From Clostridiales bacterium (GTDB lineage Bacteria; Bacillota; Clostridia; Christensenellales; Aristaeellaceae): DNA of 8,051 nt. The notes beneath the pieces are model-generated. The model was given only the letters and a program-made list of their open reading frames with translations. It was not told the origin of the DNA and searched no databases. Positions 1-6,487 of this stretch are shown here, piece by piece. The stretch is taken from contig JAAZAQ010000147.1 of NCBI GenBank assembly GCA_012514225.1, forward strand, positions 1 through 8,051, read 5' to 3'. Position numbers and translations under genes: made by a program. How positions within the stretch are numbered: the stretch's first letter is position 1; each line of letters starts with the position of its first letter.

Positions 1-153
1 GCAGGGCGGGAGATGGACTTCCTGGCGCAGGAGATGAACCGCGAGGCCAACACCATCTGCTCCAAGTCCTCCGACCTGGACGTAACGCGCCTGGGCCTGG
101 TTTGCAAGGGTGAGGCGGATAAAATCCGCGAGCAGATACAAAACGTGGAGTGA
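1..153 (+). CDS. yicC: YicC/YloC-family endoribonuclease, C-terminal end (partial)
   Basis: The frame is open from base 1 and ends at TGA 151-153, giving the last 50 residues. They contain the family's C-terminal signature: a DFLAQEMNREANT stretch near residues 6-18, then SK..D, and the terminal KIREQIQNVE. This matches the DUF1732 end of YicC/YloC proteins. Family members (E. coli YicC, B. subtilis YloC) are reported endoribonucleases acting on RNA in the cytoplasm. The upstream part, including the N-terminal domain, lies outside the window. The gene stops only 4 nt before the gmk start, as expected for the first known member of this operon in Bacillota. Identification rests on the C-terminal signature plus gene order. 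Confidence 0.88.
   Translation, partial: AGREMDFLAQEMNREANTICSKSSDLDVTRLGLVCKGEADKIREQIQNVE
147..150 (+). promoter_or_regulatory. Shine-Dalgarno site for gmk
   Basis: GGAG lies inside the last codons of yicC, 7 nt before the ATG at 158. This favours 158 as the gmk start over the in-frame ATG at 230, whose only purine-rich stretch abuts the start codon. It is also better than the upstream GTG at 110, which lies deep inside yicC. Confidence 0.6.
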
Positions 154-157
154 GGGG

Positions 158-814
158 ATGAAAGAGCAAATCCGGCGCCGCAGGACGGCGGCCCACCGAT
201 GCGAAGTCGAGCAGCCGAAACGGAAAGGGATGCTCATCATCATTTCCGGCCCCTCCGGTACGGGCAAGGGCACGCTGTGCGAGCGCCTGCTGGCCCAGGA
301 CAGGCAAATCGTCTTCTCCGTCAGCGCGACCACGCGCCAGCGGCGGGACAGCGAGACGGAGGGCGTCCACTACCGTTTTATCTCGGAAGCCGCGTTCGAC
401 CGGCTCATCCGGGACAACGCCATGCTGGAGTATGCCTCCGTCCACGACCACCGCTACGGCACGCCCCGCCAGCCGGTGGAGGATGCGCTGGAGCAGGGCT
501 TCGACGTGCTGCTGGATGTGGATTCCCAGGGCGCCATCAACGTAATGCGGCAGATGGAAAACTGCGTGTCCATCTTCATCCTTCCGCCCTCCTTCGCCTC
601 CTTGCGCCAGCGGCTGCACACCCGCAACACCGACGACGAGGCGGAAATCGAAAAGCGGCTGGACAACGCCCGCGCCGAAATCACCCGCTATGTCAACTAC
701 CAGTACGCCCTGGTCAACGACGACCTGGACGCGGCCTACGCCCGGCTCTGCTGCATCATCAGCGCGGAGCGGATGCGGACCAGCCGCTGCCATCCCTATA
801 TTCCCGAAGTATGA
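158..814 (+). CDS. gmk: Guanylate kinase
   Basis: Cytoplasmic kinase that transfers phosphate from ATP to GMP (or dGMP) to make GDP, a step in purine nucleotide supply. The 218-residue product has the P-loop GPSGTGKG at about 31-38, the GMP-site block SVSATTR at 54-60, YGTP at 100-103, the LDVDSQGA strand at 119-126 (usually D.QGA), and the lid-region TRNTDDEAEIEKRL at 155-168. The catalytic core is complete. The ATG at 158 was chosen because of a GGAG 7 nt upstream. It gives about 24 residues before the first core strand, rich in Arg and Lys, which is longer than usual. A start at ATG 230 would give a 194-residue protein beginning directly at the core, but its ribosome-binding site is poor. 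In B. subtilis remA lies between yicC and gmk; here only 4 nt separate them. The function is secure; the start is moderately sure. Confidence 0.95.
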   Translation: MKEQIRRRRTAAHRCEVEQPKRKGMLIIISGPSGTGKGTLCERLLAQDRQIVFSVSATTRQRRDSETEGVHYRFISEAAFDRLIRDNAMLEYASVHDHRYGTPRQPVEDALEQGFDVLLDVDSQGAINVMRQMENCVSIFILPPSFASLRQRLHTRNTDDEAEIEKRLDNARAEITRYVNYQYALVNDDLDAAYARLCCIISAERMRTSRCHPYIPEV

Positions 815-832
815 ACCCGGAGGTTTGACACC

Positions 833-1045
833 ATGGCCATCAACGAGCCCGGCATCCAGGCACTCAGCAGCAAGGCGGACAGCACCTACACCCTGGTCGA
901 AATGGTCGCGAAGCGCGCCCGCCAGCTGGTGGACGGCGCACAGCCGCTGGTCGAGGAGGACGACAAGAAGCCCCTGGCCATCGCGATTGAGGAAATCCAG
1001 CACGGCCTGATCACCTTTCACCGCAACCTGGAGGACGAGGAGTAA
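833..1045 (+). CDS. rpoZ: DNA-directed RNA polymerase omega subunit
   Basis: Small subunit that helps assemble and stabilise RNA polymerase by clamping the beta-prime subunit. The 70-residue protein shows the family core: a DSTYTLVEMVAKRARQL helix at residues 16-32, KKP at 45-47, and the IAIEEI helix at 50-55. It ends in an acidic tail (LEDEE). The length is normal for Bacillota omega. The start is the ATG at 833, with GGAGG at 819-823 and a 9-nt spacer. It follows gmk by 18 nt and precedes coaBC by 2 nt, the standard neighbours for this gene in Bacillota. A TTGACA at 825-830 has no matching -10 element, so I see no separate promoter. Confidence 0.93.
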   Translation: MAINEPGIQALSSKADSTYTLVEMVAKRARQLVDGAQPLVEEDDKKPLAIAIEEIQHGLITFHRNLEDEE

Positions 1046-1047
1046 CC

Positions 1048-2259
1048 GTGGACGGTTTGGGGACGGTCGTCCTGGGCGTCACCGGCGGCATCGCGGCGTA
1101 CAAATCCTGCGAGGTCGTGTCCCGCCTTGTGAAGGCGGGTGTCGGCGTTTACGTCATCATGACGCGCAGCGCCTGTGAGTTCGTCAGCCCCCTGACCTTC
1201 CAGACCCTCTCGCGCAACCCGGTGGCGGTGGACACCTTCGAGGCGCCCAACGCCTGGGAGGTGGAGCATATTTCGCTCGCCAAGAAGGCGGATGTGCTGC
1301 TCGTCGCCCCGGCGACCGCCAACGTGCTGGCCAAGCTGGCCAACGGCCTGGCGGACGATATGCTGACCACGACCGCGCTGGCCTGCGACGCGCCGCTGCT
1401 GCTGGCGCCCGCGATGAACACCGTCATGTGGCAGCATCCCGCCACGCAGCAGAACCTGCAGACCCTGCTCGCCCGCGGCGCCCGGAGTGTCGGGCCGGAA
1501 GGCGGCTCGCTGGCCTGCGGGGACGTAGGCGCCGGCCGCATGAGCGAGCCCCAGGACATCGTGGACGCCTGCCTATCATTGCTGGCCGCCCGGCGGGACA
1601 TGGAGGGGCTGCGCGTGCTGGTGACCGCGGGCCCCACGCGCGAGGCGCTGGACCCCGTCCGTTTCCTGACCAACCGCTCCAGCGGCAAGATGGGGTACGC
1701 TATCGCGCGCGCCGCCGTCGCCCGGGGCGCGCAGGTGACACTGGTCACCGGGCCGGTCCACCTGCCCGCCGTGGCGGGCGCCGGGATGGTGCCGGTCACC
1801 ACGACGGCGGACCTGCTGCGCGAGGTCACCCTCCGCGCGCCGGGGCAGGATGTGCTCATCCAGGCGGCCGCGCCGGCGGATTTCGCCCCCGCCCTGGCTT
1901 CGGAGCGAAAGCTGAAGAAAAACGGGGACGGCGGCCTGACGCTGGAGCTTGTGCAGACCGCGGACGTGGCGAGGGAGGCCGGGCGCAGCAAGAAACCCGG
2001 GCAGACCTTCGTCGGCTTCGCGGCGGAAACGCACGACGGGTTGGAAAACGCGCGCCGGAAACTGGAAAGCAAGTTCTTGGACCTCATCGCGCTCAACGAC
2101 GTGACGCGCCCCGGGGCGGGGTTTGACACGGACACCAACGAGCTGACCCTCCTGACCCGGGATACGGTGAAGGAACTGCCGATGATGTCCAAGCAGGAGG
2201 CCGCGGAGGCGCTGCTGGACGAAATCCTGAGACTTCGCGGCAAAGCGCCGGATGCCTGA
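1048..2259 (+). CDS. coaBC: Bifunctional phosphopantothenoylcysteine decarboxylase / phosphopantothenate-cysteine ligase
   Basis: Two-domain, FMN-dependent enzyme of coenzyme A synthesis. The C-terminal CoaB half joins cysteine to 4'-phosphopantothenate using CTP, and the N-terminal CoaC half decarboxylates the product to 4'-phosphopantetheine. The 403-residue protein has the flavin-binding start [11 protein letters not shown] at 10-20, the CoaC catalytic His74 in [15 protein letters not shown] at 121-124, and the Cys157 motif [10 protein letters not shown]. In CoaB it has [13 protein letters not shown] at 193-205, followed by TNRSSGKMG with Asn209, and the lysine cluster KLKK at 288-291. The usual AAAVAD motif reads AAAPAD here (273-278). 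The GTG start has GAGGAG at 1037-1042 and a 5-nt spacer, all inside the rpoZ end. The last 8 nt overlap priA, suggesting translational coupling. Length and domain order are normal for the family. Confidence 0.96.
   Translation: MDGLGTVVLGVTGGIAAYKSCEVVSRLVKAGVGVYVIMTRSACEFVSPLTFQTLSRNPVAVDTFEAPNAWEVEHISLAKKADVLLVAPATANVLAKLANGLADDMLTTTALACDAPLLLAPAMNTVMWQHPATQQNLQTLLARGARSVGPEGGSLACGDVGAGRMSEPQDIVDACLSLLAARRDMEGLRVLVTAGPTREALDPVRFLTNRSSGKMGYAIARAAVARGAQVTLVTGPVHLPAVAGAGMVPVTTTADLLREVTLRAPGQDVLIQAAAPADFAPALASERKLKKNGDGGLTLELVQTADVAREAGRSKKPGQTFVGFAAETHDGLENARRKLESKFLDLIALNDVTRPGAGFDTDTNELTLLTRDTVKELPMMSKQEAAEALLDEILRLRGKAPDA
1121..1139 (+). other. Perfect 8-bp inverted repeat inside coaBC
   Basis: CCCGCCTT and AAGGCGGG flank a 3-nt GTG loop. 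In RNA this would form a strong hairpin about 75 nt after the coaBC start codon. No T-run follows, so it is not a standard intrinsic terminator. Its arms encode conserved codons of the flavin-binding region, and chance is a plausible explanation in DNA this GC-rich. Confidence 0.4.
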
Positions 2260-4492
2260 GCGCCCGCGATACGCCCAGGTCATCGTCGACGTCGCCAGCG
2301 CGAACACCGACCGGGTCTTTACCTACCGGGTGCCCGCGGGGATGGCGCTGCCGCCCGGAACCCGGGTCACGGTTCCCTTTGGCAGGCAGACGCTGGAAGG
2401 CGTCGTTTTGCATTTGACGGACACGCCGGGAATCGAGGAATCCCGTGTCAGGGACGTAATCGGCACGCTGGAGGATTATCCCGCCATCCTGCCTCCGCTG
2501 GTCGAACTGGCGAAGGAAATCAGCGCCCGGTCCCTCTGCCCGCTCGCCCTGTCGCTGAGGCTGATGTATCCGGCCCAGATGCGGGCCGGCCGGGTTAAAG
2601 TCAGGACGCAGACGGTGGCCAGGCTGGCTGTTCCCGCCAGTCATTTGCCCGAAGCCGTCGCTGCCAGCACCCGCTCCGCCAAGCGCAGGTTGCTGCTCAA
2701 CCTGCTGGCGGACGGCCTGCCGCATCCGGTCGCCGAACTCAAAGCCCTCGTCCGGGATCCGCTGCCCGCGCTGAAGGCGCTGCAGGAGGCAGGGCAGGTC
2801 CGGCTGGAGGAAGCGGAGGTTTATCGCTCTCCCTACGCGGACCCTGCGGTGCGAGAGCCGGAGCCCGAGTTGACGCCCGGCCAGCGCGAGGCGCTGGGCG
2901 AGCTGCTCCCGGCCGTGCGCGAGGGGCGCGGCAGCTTCCTGCTTCACGGCGTCACCGGCTCCGGGAAGACCGAGGTGTACATCCGCGCGGCGCGGGAGTG
3001 CCTGGCGCTGGGTCGGGACGTCATTGTGCTGGTGCCGGAAATCGTCCTGACGCCGCAGATGGTCTCCTGGTTCCGTGGCCGCTTCGGAGACGCCGCGGCG
3101 GTGCTGCACTCCCGCCTGTCCGCGGGCGAGCGGTTTGACGAGTGGCGCCGCATCCGCGCAGGCGCCGCCCGCCTGGTCATCGGCGCGCGCTCTGCCGTCT
3201 TCGCGCCGGTTACGGACCTGGGGCTCGTCGTGGTGGACGAGGAGCACGAGCCCAGCTACCTGTCGGAGAACAACCCCCGCTACGACGCGCGGGAGGTGGC
3301 CCTTTCCCGTGTCCGGCGCGAGGGGGGCGTCCTGCTGCTGGCCAGCGCGACGCCCAGCATCCTGACCTTCGCCAAAGCCCAGCGGGGGGATTTCATGCTG
3401 CTGGAGATGCTCAGCCGCGTCAACAGCCGCCAGCTGGCGCAGGTCAGCGTGGTGGACATGCGCGAGGAGCTGCGGCTGGGCAACCGGGGGATGTTTTCCC
3501 GGCTGCTGCTGGAAAAGCTGGACGCCTGCCTGACAGCCGGGCAGCAGGCCATGCTGTTCATCAACCGCCGCGGGTATGCTCCCAGCGTCATGTGCCGCAA
3601 ATGCGGGGAGGTATTATCCTGCAGCCAGTGTGACGTGAAGCTCACCTACCACCAGGCCGGCCGCGGGCTGCACTGCCATTACTGCGGGCTGGTCCTCCCG
3701 ATGCCGGACGTCTGCCCCTCCTGCGGCAGCTCCTATCTGCGCCCGGTGGGCGCGGGCACGCAGAAGGTGGAAGAGGAGCTGCGCAAGCGGTACCCCGGCG
3801 AGGAAATCGTGCGCATGGACCTGGACACCACCTCCGGCAAGGACGCGCACCGCGCCCTGCTTGACCGCTTCCGCTCCGGCGCGGCCCGCATCATGGTGGG
3901 CACGCAGATGATCGCCAAGGGGCTGGACTTCCCCCAGGTGACGCTGGTGGGCGCGGTGCTGGCCGACGTTTCGCTCAACCTGCCGGACTATCGCTCGGAG
4001 GAGCGCACCTTCCAGCTGCTCACCCAGGTCGCCGGCCGCGCGGGGCGCGCGGAAATGCCGGGCGAGGTCGTCATCCAGACCTACCGGCCGGAGCATTTCG
4101 CCATCCAGGCAGCCGCCCGGCAGGACTACCGCGGCTTTTTCAACCAGGAGTTCGCCCGCAGGCGCCAGCGGCTGTACCCGCCTTTCACCATGATGGTGCG
4201 TCTCCTGTGCGAGTCCCCGCGGGAGGAGCAGGCCGGGGAAGTCAGCGCAGCGCTGTACGACCGCGTCGCCGAAGCCCTGTCCGCCCGGCCGGGCTGGAAG
4301 CGGCGGGTGCTGTTCTACCGGCGGGACGAGTCGCCCATCAAGCGGATGATGGGGCAGGCGCGCGCCCAGGTGCTGCTCAAGCTGCTGGAGCACCCGGACA
4401 GCGCGGAGGTCCTCGCCTTTTTGAAGCAACTGACCGAGGAGCCCTGGCCTTGCAGGGTTCACCTTGAAATCAACCCCGCCAGCCTCGCCTGA
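2252..4492 (+). CDS. priA: Primosomal protein N' (replication-restart 3'-5' DNA helicase)
   Basis: PriA recognises stalled or collapsed replication forks and starts reloading of the replicative helicase. The 746-residue protein is full length. An N-terminal 3'-DNA-binding domain begins near residue 6 (YAQVIVDV, with D..FTY at 20-25). The helicase core has Walker A GVTGSGKT at 233-240, the DEEH box at 329-332, ASATPS at 364-369, [11 protein letters not shown] at 550-560, and motif [11 protein letters not shown] at 592-600. Between the helicase lobes, eight cysteines at 448, 451, 457, 460, 475, 478, 488 and 491 form the family's two zinc sites. The C-terminal domain ends EINPASLA, as in relatives. 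In the aromatic-rich loop after DEEH, the usual Tyr-Lys is Tyr336-Leu337. The ATG start overlaps the coaBC end by 8 nt and has no clear Shine-Dalgarno of its own, so translation is probably coupled. The 20-nt gap to def holds only the def ribosome-binding site. Confidence 0.97.
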   Translation: MPERPRYAQVIVDVASANTDRVFTYRVPAGMALPPGTRVTVPFGRQTLEGVVLHLTDTPGIEESRVRDVIGTLEDYPAILPPLVELAKEISARSLCPLALSLRLMYPAQMRAGRVKVRTQTVARLAVPASHLPEAVAASTRSAKRRLLLNLLADGLPHPVAELKALVRDPLPALKALQEAGQVRLEEAEVYRSPYADPAVREPEPELTPGQREALGELLPAVREGRGSFLLHGVTGSGKTEVYIRAARECLALGRDVIVLVPEIVLTPQMVSWFRGRFGDAAAVLHSRLSAGERFDEWRRIRAGAARLVIGARSAVFAPVTDLGLVVVDEEHEPSYLSENNPRYDAREVALSRVRREGGVLLLASATPSILTFAKAQRGDFMLLEMLSRVNSRQLAQVSVVDMREELRLGNRGMFSRLLLEKLDACLTAGQQAMLFINRRGYAPSVMCRKCGEVLSCSQCDVKLTYHQAGRGLHCHYCGLVLPMPDVCPSCGSSYLRPVGAGTQKVEEELRKRYPGEEIVRMDLDTTSGKDAHRALLDRFRSGAARIMVGTQMIAKGLDFPQVTLVGAVLADVSLNLPDYRSEERTFQLLTQVAGRAGRAEMPGEVVIQTYRPEHFAIQAAARQDYRGFFNQEFARRRQRLYPPFTMMVRLLCESPREEQAGEVSAALYDRVAEALSARPGWKRRVLFYRRDESPIKRMMGQARAQVLLKLLEHPDSAEVLAFLKQLTEEPWPCRVHLEINPASLA

Positions 4493-4512
4493 GGCCGGCA
4501 AGCGGAGGAAAC

Positions 4513-5004
4513 ATGCCCAGGAAACGGATTTTCACCATCGGCGCGTCCGAACTGCGGGGGAAAAGCAACCCCATCAGGAAGTTTGACGCGCGGCTGTCCC
4601 TGATTCTGCGGGACATGGCCGACACAATGTACCAGGCGGACGGCGTCGGCCTGGCCGCGCCCCAGATCGGCATCAAGCGCCGACTGGTCGTCATCGACGT
4701 GGGGGAGGGCCTCATCGAGATGGTCAACCCCGAAATCACGGAGCGAAGCGGCTCCTGCGGCATGGTGGAGGGCTGCCTGAGCGTGCCCGGCCGCAGGGGA
4801 TACGTCACCCGCCCTGAGAAGGTGACCGTCCGCGCCCAGGACAAGGACGGCAAGTTCTTTACCTTCCCGGCCGAGGGGCTGCTCGCCCGCGCCGTCCAGC
4901 ACGAGCTGGACCACCTGGACGGCATGCTGTACGTGGATATGATGGAATACGAGGTCTACGAGGACGATCCCGCCCCGGGCGCGGAAACGGCCAGGGACAT
5001 CTGA
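4513..5004 (+). CDS. def: Peptide deformylase
   Basis: Metalloenzyme that removes the N-formyl group from the initiator methionine of new proteins at the ribosome. The 163-residue product has all three catalytic motifs: GVGLAAPQIG at 44-53, EGCLSVPG at 86-93 (metal ligand Cys88), and QHELDHLDG at 129-137 (metal ligands His130 and His134, catalytic Glu131). The length is typical. The N-terminal segment reads TIGASELR where relatives usually have GDPVLR, a mild departure away from the active site. The ATG at 4513 has GGAGGA at 4504-4509 with a short spacer. The stop shares its last base with the fmt start (TGATG). The neighbouring fmt adds the formyl group that this enzyme removes, so the pair is functionally coherent. 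Identification is secure. Confidence 0.96.
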   Translation: MPRKRIFTIGASELRGKSNPIRKFDARLSLILRDMADTMYQADGVGLAAPQIGIKRRLVVIDVGEGLIEMVNPEITERSGSCGMVEGCLSVPGRRGYVTRPEKVTVRAQDKDGKFFTFPAEGLLARAVQHELDHLDGMLYVDMMEYEVYEDDPAPGAETARDI

Positions 5005-5951
5005 TGCGCGTCGTTTTCATGGGCACGCCGGAATACGGGCTCGCGTCCCTGCGGGCGCTGCTGGAGGCGGGGCACGAGGTCGCCGGCGTCCTGACCCAGC
5101 CGGACAAGCCCAAAGGCCGGGGCGGAAGGATGGCGCAGCCGCCGGTCAAGGCGTTCGCGCTGGAGCGCGGCATCCCGGTGTTCCAGCCCGCCAGCGCAAG
5201 ACGGGAAGGCGCGGGCATCCTTCAGCGGCTCAAGCCGGAGGTTTGCGTTACGGCGGCCTACGGGCAGATTCTCCCGGAGGAAATGCTGGCCGTCCCGCCC
5301 TTGGGAACGGTCAACGTGCACGCCTCCCTGCTGCCCGGATACCGGGGCCCCGCGCCTGTCAACTGGGCGATCATCCGGGGGGAGACGGTAACCGGCGTCA
5401 CCACCATGCTCACCGACCGCGGCGTGGACACGGGGGACATCCTCCTTCAGGAAAAAACGGGAATCGGCCCGGAGGAAACCGCGGGGGAGCTGACGGGCCG
5501 CCTGGCCCTTCTGGGCGCGTCCCTGCTGGTGCGCACGCTGTCCTGCCTGCCGGGGGGCGGCTGCCCCAGGCGGCCGCAGAATGAGGAAGAGATGTCGTAT
5601 TTCCCGATGCTGCGCAGGGAGACAGGCCGGGTGGACTGGCGGCAGGGCGCCGGGCAAATCGCCGACCTGGCGCGGGGGCTCAATCCCTGGCCGGGGGCCT
5701 ATTCGGCGTCGCCCTGGGGAACGCTGAAAATCCTGTCCGCGCAGGCGCTGCCGGACGGCTCCCGCGCCGCGCCCGGGGACGTCCTCGCCGCCGACCAACG
5801 GGATGGGCTCGTCGTCAGGGCGGGGGACGGGGCGGTCAGGCTGCGGTTGCTGCAGGCGCCGGGCGGCCGCGCGATGCCGGACACGGATTTCCTGCGGGGG
5901 CACCCCGCGCCGGTAGGCGCGCGGATGGGGACGGAAGGGGAGGACGCATGA
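5004..5951 (+). CDS. fmt: Methionyl-tRNA formyltransferase
   Basis: Transfers a formyl group from 10-formyltetrahydrofolate to Met-tRNAfMet, giving the bacterial initiator tRNA. The 315-residue protein has FMGTPE at 5-10, QPDKPKGRG at 32-40, AYGQILP at 85-91, and the folate-site block NVHASLLPGYRG at 104-115 with catalytic Asn104 and His106. Asp142 in DRGVDTGDIL completes the catalytic set. The C-terminal OB-like tRNA-binding domain begins near 205, with RGLNPWPGAY as its marker. Length and motif order are normal. The ATG has CAGGGA at 4992-4997 and a 6-nt spacer, and its A is the last base of the def stop. The stop overlaps the rsmB start (ATGA). A shorter enzyme using the same formyl-transfer fold, such as GART or ArnA-type, is unlikely given the C-terminal domain and the def neighbour. 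Confidence 0.97.
   Translation: MRVVFMGTPEYGLASLRALLEAGHEVAGVLTQPDKPKGRGGRMAQPPVKAFALERGIPVFQPASARREGAGILQRLKPEVCVTAAYGQILPEEMLAVPPLGTVNVHASLLPGYRGPAPVNWAIIRGETVTGVTTMLTDRGVDTGDILLQEKTGIGPEETAGELTGRLALLGASLLVRTLSCLPGGGCPRRPQNEEEMSYFPMLRRETGRVDWRQGAGQIADLARGLNPWPGAYSASPWGTLKILSAQALPDGSRAAPGDVLAADQRDGLVVRAGDGAVRLRLLQAPGGRAMPDTDFLRGHPAPVGARMGTEGEDA
5937..5943 (+). promoter_or_regulatory. Shine-Dalgarno region for rsmB
   Basis: GGGGAGG lies just upstream of the ATG at 5948, inside the end of fmt, with GGAGG at 5939-5943 and a 4-nt spacer. It matters because it supports initiation at 5948, and therefore translation of the unusual N-terminal tail, rather than a later start close to the conserved domain. 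Confidence 0.65.
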
Positions 5952-6487
5952 GCGAATCGGGCAAGCGGGACCGGCAAAAGCCCCGCGGGGAGGCAAGGCC
6001 GGGCGGTGGCAAGCCCCGGTGGGGGAAACCCGTAGCCGGAGGCCAGGGCGCCCGCGGCAAGTACGCGCGCCCTTCCTTTGGCAGGCCTGCCGGCAAGCCG
6101 TCCGGCAGCCCCGGGAAGCCGCCCGTCCGGGGGCCGTACGGCCGCCCCGCGCCGAAAGGTGAGGGAAACACGGACGCGCCCGGCGCGGTCCGGGACAAAC
6201 CCGCGTTCAAGCGCGCGGATGCGCTCCCCGGGCAAGGACGCGCGCCGTCCGCCCGGCCGTCCCGCCCCTACGCTCCCCGGGGCGTAAAGCCCGGAACGAG
6301 GCCTGCGAAAGATGGTCGCGCCTTTCCTTCCAGCCCAGTGCCGGACGGGGCGAAAAGGCCGTTTAACCGTCCTTCCAGGCCCGGGGAGTCCCGCGGCTTG
6401 AATCCCGCCGCGCGGCCAGGGGCCGGGTTTCAACGGAGGCCGGCCGTCCGCCCCGCTCCCCGGCCCGCGGCGCCGCCGCCGCCCAGC
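5948..6487 (+). other. Low-complexity basic Pro/Arg/Gly-rich segment of rsmB (residues 1-180)
   Basis: By hand count of the 180 residues there are 38 Pro, 29 Gly, 27 Arg, 24 Ala and 13 Lys, against only 10 Asp plus Glu, so the net charge is about +30. There is no Cys, His or Ile. Nine aromatic residues (25, 39, 44, 64, 87, 108, 126, 139, 161) are spread along it, and six sit in an aromatic-x-Arg context. This composition predicts intrinsic disorder and nucleic-acid binding, like the basic tails of some bacterial DEAD-box helicases. The function is not known to me. The segment ends in a proline run (176-179) just before the NusB-like domain. Confidence 0.8.

Noticed and set aside
797..802. TATATT resembling a -10 promoter element at the gmk end
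   Set aside because: The expected -35 region about 17 nt upstream does not resemble TTGACA. The gene is embedded in a continuous operon.
825..830. TTGACA resembling a -35 promoter element just before rpoZ
   Set aside because: No -10-like sequence lies at the right spacing, and the site sits between the rpoZ Shine-Dalgarno sequence and the start codon, so a promoter here could not make a normal rpoZ leader.
2093..3247. Minus-strand open frame of 384 codons opposite coaBC and priA, with similar long antisense frames at 1149-2243 and 3614-4501
   Set aside because: They lie wholly opposite recognised enzymes, are compositionally extreme, and show no family motifs. They are shadows of the plus-strand genes.
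4036..4052. Inverted repeat CCGCGC/GCGCGG in priA
   Set aside because: It lies in the conserved motif VI codons, has no T-run, and is expected by chance in this GC-rich sequence.
5451..5458. A-run in fmt resembling a slippery frameshift site
   Set aside because: The run is out of register with a -1 slippery heptamer in the fmt frame, and the protein stays intact and family-like on both sides.
5818..5835. Possible G-quadruplex in fmt (three long G-runs followed by GG)
   Set aside because: Only three runs of three or more G are present with short loops. The fourth is GG, so it does not meet the usual pattern, and GC-rich codons explain it.
6132..6143. Perfect 12-nt palindrome GGCCGTACGGCC in the rsmB tail, with a partial match near 7393-7400
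   Set aside because: Short GC palindromes are common by chance at this base composition, and it lies within coding sequence with no companion operator-like features.
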